Positions 1 through 5,173 of a stretch of DNA of 5,173 bases are shown here, piece after piece. Positions within the stretch are counted from its first letter, which is position 1. The number at the start of each line of letters is the position of its first letter. This stretch comes from a candidate division NPL-UPA2 bacterium (GTDB lineage: Bacteria > NPL-UPA2 > JAGMAN01), in NCBI GenBank assembly GCA_021129695.1, contig JAJOKU010000001.1:1-5173 (forward strand), read 5' to 3'. The notes beneath the pieces are model-generated. The model searched no databases and had not been told where the DNA came from. It was given only the letters and a program-made list of their open reading frames with translations. Both the position numbers and the translations under genes were made by a program.

Positions 1-24
1 CTGTAGGTGCGCTAAGTTCATTTC

Positions 25-53
25 ATTTTACTACCATGCGTGGAAGTTGTCAA
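25..53 (-). promoter_or_regulatory. Predicted sigma-70-type promoter firing out of the left edge
   Basis: Read on the minus strand, a perfect -35 box TTGACA (53-48) is followed by a 17-bp spacer and the -10 box TAAAAT (30-25), which matches TATAAT at 5 of 6 positions. This is the strongest promoter-like sequence I found. It lies downstream of the phosphoesterase gene and points away from it, so it should drive a gene beyond position 1, with transcription starting around 13-19. A second TTGACA lies 21 bp upstream (74-69) but has no -10 partner at the right distance. The calling basis is consensus match and spacing only. Confidence 0.6.
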
Positions 54-75
54 TGGCCTTGATTACCTTGTCAAG

Positions 76-123
76 ACTATTTAGAAATGTCCTATTCTTA
101 ACTAAATAGAAATGTCCTATTTT
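76..123. repeat. Tandem pair of 23-bp direct repeats, possible insertion-sequence end
   Basis: Two copies, 76-98 and 101-123, agree at 20 of 23 positions and share the identical 15-mer TAGAAATGTCCTATT (82-96 and 107-121), with a 25-bp period. The second copy also contains a perfect 6-bp inverted repeat, AAATAG (104-109) and CTATTT (117-122), around a 7-base centre. The first copy keeps only 3 bp of that symmetry. Tandem blocks with a GGACATTTCTA core, followed inward by a promoter, are in my recollection typical of ends of IS481/ISNCY-type elements. The promoter at 53-25 fits that layout. A repressor operator pair for the outward-facing gene is the alternative. No transposase is present in the window. 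Confidence 0.6.
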
Positions 124-159
124 GATTGTTTTGTTAATGGCGATTCTTTTCTTTTCAAT

Positions 160-882
160 TCACTCTCCCTCCCGCAGGCGCCAGGCTAAAACTGGCGGAA
201 GATTAGCTTCCACTATTTTCCTCATCGCCTCATCTACATTATACTCTACTCGGCGGAGCTCCACTTGACGAGACTCTGTATCATAGATGAAAAACGAAGC
301 TCTGGGGTCTCCATCCCGGGGCTGACCGACGCTACCGATATTGATGATATACTTTTGCCCCTCTTTGAGGTTAACCTTCCGGCCAAAATGGTAACGATAG
401 CCACCATTTTCCTCAAAGATAATGGGAACATGGGAATGGCCCACGAAGAGAAGGCAGTTAGAAAGGAGCTGGAAGTTTTCATGGGCATCAGAAGCAGAGA
501 AGATATAGTTCCACTCCTCCGGTGCCTTCAGAGTAGCATGGACGATGGTGAAACCGTGAGGCTCACGAACCAGTTCTAAACCCTTCAGGAAATCTCGATC
601 CTCCTGGCTGAGCTGGCTGCGGGTCCAGAGAACAGCTTCCTTAGCATATGGATTGAAATAGTCTATGCTGGCAAGGTCAACTGCCGCCCAGTCATGATTG
701 CCAGCTACGGCAAGACAATCTAAATCCTTAACCAACTTGATGCACTCACCAGGATTAGCTCCATAACCAACGATGTCGCCGACGCAGATGTGGCGGTCGA
801 TCCTCCCATTCTGAAGAGTCCCGAGCACTGCCCGAAAAGCCTCTAAGTTTCCATGGATATCGGCAAATAAGGCAAATCTCAT
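160..882 (-). CDS. Calcineurin-like metallophosphoesterase (YfcE/MJ0936 type)
   Basis: This 240-residue cytoplasmic protein should hydrolyse phosphodiesters or phosphomonoesters using two metal ions; the physiological substrate is unknown. All superfamily motifs are present in order: FADIHGN (D8, H10), VGDIVGYG (D36), AGNHDW (N62, H63, D64), IVHATL (H115) and VGHSH (H149, H151). NIGSVGQPRDGDPRA (181-195) is the usual C-terminal strand-loop of this subgroup. No signal peptide or membrane segment is seen. I start it at ATG 882, because relatives begin M-[RK] followed directly by the D-x-H strand. An in-frame TTG at 915 would add 11 residues unlike the family, although a purine-rich GGGGAG lies 13 nt before it. 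With ATG 882 the gene begins 4 nt after the TPR stop codon and lacks a clear ribosome-binding site, so it is probably translated by coupling. I see no U-run terminator after the stop. Confidence 0.93.
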   Translation of the reverse strand: MRFALFADIHGNLEAFRAVLGTLQNGRIDRHICVGDIVGYGANPGECIKLVKDLDCLAVAGNHDWAAVDLASIDYFNPYAKEAVLWTRSQLSQEDRDFLKGLELVREPHGFTIVHATLKAPEEWNYIFSASDAHENFQLLSNCLLFVGHSHVPIIFEENGGYRYHFGRKVNLKEGQKYIINIGSVGQPRDGDPRASFFIYDTESRQVELRRVEYNVDEAMRKIVEANLPPVLAWRLREGE

Positions 883-886
883 TGGT

Positions 887-3577
887 TCAATCAAGGGTGG
901 AAAGATACACTTCAACTGGAATCTTTATCTCCCCTGCCTTCCTTAAGAGCTTCTCACCCGTTTCTAAATTATCTCTGCTTTGGGCCATGGAGATAGAATT
1001 ATATATTCTCTCTATCTCACTCACTGATATTGACCTCCTCGACTCAAAGGCATTGAGGGATTCCTCCAGGGCAGAGAAGGCTCTCCTCTCGATAAAGCAC
1101 TCTTGACTAAGCCCCAGTTCCAGTTTTTCCTTGCCCTGGCCGAAAAGCTTCGCCTTTCGCCGGGAGAGGCTAATAATCCTCTCTAAGAGATGGTCCCCCC
1201 GTCCGCCACTTTGTCTCAGATTCCTCTTTGCCTCCACCATCTTCTCATATATCTTCTCCATTTTAGATACTATCTCAACCCTATTGGATCTGTTCTTTCG
1301 TAGATTATCCTCTAATTTGTGACTCTTCTTCCTTTCCTGAGCTAAATATCTCTTCCTCTCCATGGGAGCCAGTCTCTTGACTCTTATCTGCTCGGGTGTC
1401 AACTCCCTTCTGCCTGGTAATATCCTCGGCCTTGCCCGCAGCTCTAACTCCACTGCCTTAGCCTTCATCCCATTTACCATGTCAGCTGCGGCGTCCAGGA
1501 AATCCCTCCCCCGCTTGAAGGATTGACCTTCTTCCAGAAGTTTGAATAACTGCTCCTCTAATCTCAAGGCGATGGCCAGTTGACAAAGCCCGATCTTACG
1601 GAGGAATTTCTTGTTGCCCTGGTCCAATCTGAGGGCTGCCTGGAGATGGCCAATGGCTTCCTGATAGTTCTTTTCCTTAGCTGAGATGCTGCCCAGAAAA
1701 TAGTGAAGCTGTGGCCTCTTCCGGAAATGTTCTCTTACTTTAAGGAGATGCTCCTTAGCCTTTCCTAAGTTCCCCCGGCTGTACTCTAAGATGCCTAATT
1801 GATAGTAGGCTTCCCAGTATTTATCGTAGTCAAGCTCGACTCCTCCCGGCTCCAACCTTAAATAATGCTCATAATGAGCTATCGCCTTCTCATAGTTATG
1901 ACTTGAGAAATAGCTATCTCCTAATCTAAGATGGCTGACCTGAAGAGGTTTCCTCAGCTCTTCATTCAATGTAGCATCGGCCTTAAGGGCCTCCTCTATG
2001 AACTGAATGGCAATCTGGTAGTGCCCCTCCCTGAATTCATCTAAGGCCTTTTTCTTATATTTCTGACCAGTGGATTTAGATTGAAGAAGGGCTAAGCGGG
2101 ATTTCTGATTCTTAACTAAATCGGTCTTCCCATAACTTGTCTGTAGGAGACTGATAATCCTCAGGATTTCGTTCCAGTCCTTCTCTGGATTCAAAGGCTT
2201 AAGTCGGGCAAAGAGAGCTTCTGCCCTGCCTTCCTCAATCCTCTTCATGGCTCTCTGAATTAGGGGCTTGACTTTCTCGAAGTAGGAGGTGGAGCTCAGT
2301 TCCTCCGCAATCTTCTTATAATTTTTTAAAGCTTCCTCATACCTGCCTTCCAGCTCGAAACTTTGGCCACGAGCAAACAGTTCCTTAGCTTCCTCCTCCA
2401 GGCTTTCAGCCAACCGTTTCTCTACCTTTAATATCTTGGTCTTCACCTCCGGGATAATACTGCTTTTCGGGAACTGCCTCTCAATAGCTCTTAATTTCGA
2501 CAGGGCTTGCCTATATGAGCCCTCCCCTACCAGGAGCTTTGCCATCTGGTAATCCTCCTTGGACATGTCTTCGGCCATATAGATGGTTATGCTTTCAATG
2601 ACCGAATCGACTTCCTTGGAGGCAGGGGAAAGATAGTAGTTATTCCTTATCTCCTCCAATATTTTTTTAGCCTTCTGGAAGTGACGCTCCCGAGCCTGGC
2701 GCTTGGCTTCCTGGAGAAGGTCACCAGCAATCTCATCATCGAATTCCTCAAATATGGGCCTTGGAAATATCTTTGGCAGTATCACCTCCGCCTCCAAGAT
2801 GCCTTTCCCACCGATGTCACCTCCCCTTAAGATACCAATATCGTCAATGTAGAAAGTCCTCCTTCCCGTCATCCCGTAAATGGAGGGAATGGCCTGGGCT
2901 AAGAACCCTTCCTCAGTTGCTCGATCTATTCTGAATAGATAACCTCTCTTTTTCCCAGAAGCCAATTTGGGGTCGAAATAAGGAAAACCTGCTTTGGCTA
3001 AATCCGAAAGTCCTGCGTATTCACTCTCTCCATCCCCGTCTCGATCGAAGAGAAAGGCTGATTTAACAAATCTCTGAGTAACGGCGATATTCCTCAACTG
3101 GTTGATAGCCGAAGCCTCATTAGCCGATATATTTCTCTGGATAACCAATCGGTAAGAGAAGAGAAGGAGGGCTAAACTGATAGCCGCTGGCCAGAAGAAG
3201 CCAAGGCCAATCCCCCACAGGGCCATTCGTCTATCCCGGGCAAATCCCCCCCTCCTTCGGATAATGGACAAGGACATAAAGCCTAACACGATGGCCCCTA
3301 TCCAACCGATGCCAAGAACCAAGGGACCAAAGATGCCCAGGAATAGGCTGACCAGGGGAAGGATTCCTGCTCCCCGAGCGGCCACTCCCCTCTCCACCGG
3401 TGAGATGAATGTATCTGTGGGAAGATATGCCTCATCGCCAGCCTTCAAACCACATTTGGGACAGAATACCTTCTCGCGATTGAAGACAACCTGGCAATTA
3501 GGGCAGACCGTTCCCTTCTGGGCAACGATCTCCCTCTCCTCAGGGATGGCCGGTAAGGATTTCTCTTTATCTTCCAT
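887..3577 (-). CDS. Membrane-anchored zinc-ribbon, pilin-like and TPR protein
   Basis: I do not recognise this 896-residue protein by name. Residues 25-42 form a zinc ribbon (CPNC, then CPKC). Residues 71-146 are hydrophobic and resemble DUF4190, with RRRGGFARDRR (107-117) as a basic loop. The positive-inside rule suggests a hairpin (about 72-106), then a third segment (about 119-146) that exports the rest. Residues 150-255 resemble a type IV pilin-like domain: an NEASAINQLRNIAVTQ helix, the calcium-loop-like DRDGDGESEY (178-187), then a TGRRTFYIDDIGILRGG end (237-253). TPR-like helical pairs follow at about 285-325, 343-372, 395-430, 505-535, 545-577, 588-620 and 622-655. A very basic, probably coiled-coil region spans about 711-820. 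The likely role is an envelope scaffold or assembly platform; partners are unknown. ATG 3577 is the first usable in-frame start, although no Shine-Dalgarno sequence precedes it. Confidence 0.85.
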   Translation of the reverse strand: MEDKEKSLPAIPEEREIVAQKGTVCPNCQVVFNREKVFCPKCGLKAGDEAYLPTDTFISPVERGVAARGAGILPLVSLFLGIFGPLVLGIGWIGAIVLGFMSLSIIRRRGGFARDRRMALWGIGLGFFWPAAISLALLLFSYRLVIQRNISANEASAINQLRNIAVTQRFVKSAFLFDRDGDGESEYAGLSDLAKAGFPYFDPKLASGKKRGYLFRIDRATEEGFLAQAIPSIYGMTGRRTFYIDDIGILRGGDIGGKGILEAEVILPKIFPRPIFEEFDDEIAGDLLQEAKRQARERHFQKAKKILEEIRNNYYLSPASKEVDSVIESITIYMAEDMSKEDYQMAKLLVGEGSYRQALSKLRAIERQFPKSSIIPEVKTKILKVEKRLAESLEEEAKELFARGQSFELEGRYEEALKNYKKIAEELSSTSYFEKVKPLIQRAMKRIEEGRAEALFARLKPLNPEKDWNEILRIISLLQTSYGKTDLVKNQKSRLALLQSKSTGQKYKKKALDEFREGHYQIAIQFIEEALKADATLNEELRKPLQVSHLRLGDSYFSSHNYEKAIAHYEHYLRLEPGGVELDYDKYWEAYYQLGILEYSRGNLGKAKEHLLKVREHFRKRPQLHYFLGSISAKEKNYQEAIGHLQAALRLDQGNKKFLRKIGLCQLAIALRLEEQLFKLLEEGQSFKRGRDFLDAAADMVNGMKAKAVELELRARPRILPGRRELTPEQIRVKRLAPMERKRYLAQERKKSHKLEDNLRKNRSNRVEIVSKMEKIYEKMVEAKRNLRQSGGRGDHLLERIISLSRRKAKLFGQGKEKLELGLSQECFIERRAFSALEESLNAFESRRSISVSEIERIYNSISMAQSRDNLETGEKLLRKAGEIKIPVEVYLSTLD

Positions 3578-3578
3578 G

Positions 3579-3637
3579 AGCAGCTTTAATAGGGACAGCG
3601 ACCATTTATTTTATGTTTTCTTCAGCAGTTTTAATAG
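3579..3637. repeat. Imperfect 45-bp-period direct repeat at the LOG/TPR gene junction
   Basis: The 14-mers at 3579-3592 and 3624-3637 differ at one base (AGCAGCTTTAATAG versus AGCAGTTTTAATAG) and start exactly 45 bp apart. With one gap the similarity extends weakly toward 3566 and 3610. The outer copy encodes I-K-T-A near the end of the LOG-like protein. The inner copy lies in the intergenic gap and, in the same frame, would encode I-K-A-A. This suggests an old small duplication that carried the end of the upstream gene. Confidence 0.45.
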
Positions 3638-4094
3638 CTTTCCTCACTGCTTCTTCAGGAGTTGTAACCCTGATTATCTTCCTGTTCCTGTTCTCGTCCT
3701 TCTCTCCTGCTTTCTCCAGCTCCCAGGTGTTCAACCCAATTACCGGGACACCTATATTCAAGGCAAGAGCAATTTCAGAGAGAGTGCCAAACCCGCCTTC
3801 CACAGCAACTACTGCATCTGAGGACCTGACCACAATCAGGTTACGGGCCTGGCTCAATCCAGTGACGATGAAGACATCTATGTATCTATTGGCTTCCTCT
3901 TTACTAAATCCGGGCAGTATTCCAATTGTTTTACCTCCCGCCCTCTTTGCTCCCCGGGCAGCCGCAGACATTACTCCTCCCAGACCGCCGCAGACCAGGG
4001 CTGCCCCAGCCTTAGCAATTTCTTCCCCCACCTTCTCAGCCATCCCGGCTATTTCAGGAGAACACTGGCTGGATCCAATCACTCCTATTTGCAT
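3606..4094 (-). CDS. LOG-like / TIGR00725-type Rossmann-fold nucleotide-binding protein
   Basis: This 162-residue protein belongs to the lysine-decarboxylase-like (LOG/SLOG) superfamily and best resembles the TIGR00725 group. LOG proteins cleave nucleoside 5'-monophosphates to a free base and ribose phosphate; for TIGR00725 members the reaction is not established. The fold signatures are a first strand MQIGVIGSS, the glycine-rich CGGLGGVM (35-42), the SQARN arginine (R84) and EGGFGTLSE (99-107), which ends in E107. R84 and E107 occupy the positions of the LOG catalytic Arg/Glu pair. The usual PGGxGTxxE motif has Glu instead of Pro here, as I recall for this subgroup. It is soluble, with no signal peptide. 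Its ATG overlaps the end of the DUF368 gene by 10 nt, and AGGA (4110-4107) lies 12 nt upstream inside that gene. It ends in TAA immediately followed by an in-frame ATG that opens only a 12-codon ORF. Confidence 0.92.
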   Translation of the reverse strand: MQIGVIGSSQCSPEIAGMAEKVGEEIAKAGAALVCGGLGGVMSAAARGAKRAGGKTIGILPGFSKEEANRYIDVFIVTGLSQARNLIVVRSSDAVVAVEGGFGTLSEIALALNIGVPVIGLNTWELEKAGEKDENRNRKIIRVTTPEEAVRKAIKTAEENIK

Positions 4095-5101
4095 CTTTTT
4101 TTTATTTCCTTTCTATACTCAGACCATTTCACCTTGCCAGACTTAACTTTCGAAATAGTTCCCAAAAGACTTTCCGCAAAATCTGCATCAGCAAGAATTG
4201 CCTCGGTTGGGTTGCTCTCTTTGGTACGTTTCAGATTCACCATCTTTTTTACCAAAACAAGTTTTCTGAATCGATTCTCCAAAATAAAGGTCATAGAAAA
4301 ACCAAGCATGGCTGAAATCAAAACAGGAAAAATCGAATCCATAGCGCCTGCGATATTTTGATAGGGAAGCCGTAACGCACCCAACATCAAACCAATAAGA
4401 AAAAACATAGTAAGGGATTTATGTCTATTCAATACATAATTTACGACTCTGGAAAAAGATAAAATACCAATTAAGGCACCGAAACCAAATGTGAACATTT
4501 CCAGGAACCGTAAGTTCCCCAGCACAAAGAGCATATATTCATACTGGTTCAAAAAAAGCAATATGAATGCGCCAGAAATTCCGGGTAGTATCATTGCACA
4601 TATAGCTATGATACCAGAGAGAAAAATAATGGGTAAAGAATGTCCAATTTGTAGCCCGGCTAACCCTACGAATAAAAAAGCAAATAAAAATCCCATAATC
4701 AAGAACAATGTATTTTTGACCGATAAACCTCCTGCCTTTTTGTAGAGTAAAACTCCTGCCGATAGTATTAAACCGAAGAAGAAGGCATAAGTAACAGCAG
4801 TAAAGTTTTGCAGGAAAAAACGTATTATATTAGAGATGAATAAAAGCGCTAAGCCAATACCGGTAAGTAAGGGAATGAACAACTCAAAATCTATATTCCT
4901 GATATTTTTATTTGCTCTATTGAAGTCGCCTTTCAGAAAATATGAAATAAATTTAAAATTTATTTTACTGAGCGAATGAAGCAATCTTTCATAAATGCCG
5001 GTAATCAGCGCAATTGTTCCGCCGGAAATACCAGGTATTATACCTGCTGTTCCCATGAATAGCCCTTTCAAAAATATAATGAAACTCTCTTTTGATTTCA
5101 T
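4085..5101 (-). CDS. popT: DUF368 family polyprenyl-phosphate (undecaprenyl phosphate) translocase, PopT-like
   Basis: This 338-residue inner-membrane protein belongs to DUF368. Members (PopT) have been shown to flip undecaprenyl phosphate back to the cytoplasmic face, recycling the carrier for peptidoglycan and other surface glycans. The hallmark duplicated motif is clear: IIPGISGGTIALITGIYERL (21-40) and MILPGISGAFILLFLNQYEY (170-189), two inverted-repeat-type re-entrant elements. Hydrophobic segments lie around 72-98, 101-120, 129-150, 156-192, 199-215, 229-246 and 256-275. A charged tail (277-338) follows and looks longer than in typical members. ATG 5101 is supported by AGGA (5116-5113), 11 nt upstream. 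This is the first gene of the cluster and overlaps the LOG-like gene by 10 nt. Its base composition (about 32-35% G+C in the lines I counted) is much lower than that of the genes behind it, which suggests a different origin. The family call is firm; the substrate is inferred from the family. Confidence 0.93.
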   Translation of the reverse strand: MKSKESFIIFLKGLFMGTAGIIPGISGGTIALITGIYERLLHSLSKINFKFISYFLKGDFNRANKNIRNIDFELFIPLLTGIGLALLFISNIIRFFLQNFTAVTYAFFFGLILSAGVLLYKKAGGLSVKNTLFLIMGFLFAFLFVGLAGLQIGHSLPIIFLSGIIAICAMILPGISGAFILLFLNQYEYMLFVLGNLRFLEMFTFGFGALIGILSFSRVVNYVLNRHKSLTMFFLIGLMLGALRLPYQNIAGAMDSIFPVLISAMLGFSMTFILENRFRKLVLVKKMVNLKRTKESNPTEAILADADFAESLLGTISKVKSGKVKWSEYRKEIKKRCK

Positions 5102-5173
5102 ATTACATCAAGTCCTATTCACGAGTTACGCATTATTTTTAGATGTCAGAAATGTAACCCTTTCAATTACAAA
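5102..5173 (-). promoter_or_regulatory. Leader of the DUF368 gene with a ribosome-binding site
   Basis: On the minus strand AGGA at 5116-5113 sits 11 nt before ATG 5101, a usable but loose Shine-Dalgarno sequence. Between them is an ATG-TAA minimal ORF (start and stop only), probably without meaning. The stretch is A+T-rich and contains TTGAAA (about 5162-5157) followed by TAAAAA, but the spacing of about 19 bp is poor. I therefore do not assign a promoter; the real one may lie beyond 5173. Confidence 0.4.

Noticed and set aside
76..123. A CRISPR array
   Set aside because: There are only two copies with a 2-bp gap between them and no spacers, so the pattern does not fit.
179..197. Inverted repeat CGCCAG-7-CTGGCG as a terminator
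   Set aside because: It lies inside the phosphoesterase coding sequence, before its stop codon, and no U-run follows on the minus strand.
265..579. A 104-codon plus-strand ORF
   Set aside because: It is antisense to the phosphoesterase, which keeps all its metal-binding motifs; no recognisable domain.
883..915. TTG at 915 as the start of the phosphoesterase
   Set aside because: It would add MKCIFPPLIEP before a canonical MRFALFADIHGN start. The extra residues match no family feature; ATG 882 also fits the coupled 4-nt spacing.
3264..3821. A 185-codon plus-strand ORF
   Set aside because: It lies antisense to the TPR and LOG-like genes, has no family resemblance and is low-complexity shadow sequence of strongly supported minus-strand proteins.
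3613..4146. A 177-codon plus-strand ORF, Ser/Pro/Phe-rich
   Set aside because: It is the antisense shadow of the LOG-like gene, whose motifs and length are fully family-consistent.
4085..4243. A separate 52-codon gene at the end of the DUF368 gene
   Set aside because: It is in frame with DUF368, has no ribosome-binding site at the internal ATG, and the reading frame is unbroken, so it is treated as a C-terminal tail.

Overview
The window holds four protein genes, all on the minus strand, packed from about 5101 down to 160. In transcription order they are: a DUF368/PopT-type polyprenyl-phosphate translocase (5101-4085), a LOG-like Rossmann-fold nucleotide-binding protein (4094-3606), a large membrane-anchored TPR protein with a zinc ribbon and a pilin-like domain (3577-887), and a YfcE/MJ0936-type metallophosphoesterase (882-160). 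The junctions are a 10-nt overlap, a 28-nt gap and a 4-nt gap, which suggests one transcription unit with translational coupling. The plus-strand ORFs are shadows. I see no RNA genes and no CRISPR array.

The organism looks like an uncultured, probably anaerobic bacterium. The coding strand is purine-rich and favours AGA/AGG arginine codons. The zinc ribbon + DUF4190-like + pilin-like + TPR architecture resembles proteins I associate with Planctomycetes-like, Omnitrophota-like and other candidate phyla. The sequence does not fix the phylum. By hand counts on single 60-base lines, the three downstream genes run at roughly 48-65% G+C. The DUF368 gene runs at about 32-35%, so the operon may be mosaic.

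The left edge (1-159) is non-coding and A+T-rich. It has two 23-bp near-identical copies of a GAAATGTCC-containing repeat, the second with a perfect 6-bp inverted repeat. A textbook sigma-70-type promoter (TTGACA, 17 bp, TAAAAT) follows and points out of the window at position 1. This may be the end of an insertion sequence whose transposase lies just outside. The right edge (5102-5173) is the DUF368 leader, with a modest ribosome-binding site and no convincing promoter.

How the genes cooperate is inference. DUF368 proteins recycle undecaprenyl phosphate, the lipid carrier for cell-wall and surface polymers. The TPR protein is probably an envelope scaffold. The LOG-like and phosphoesterase proteins are cytoplasmic and act on nucleotides or phosphoesters. 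A link to envelope biogenesis is plausible but unproven. The most unusual item is the TPR protein.
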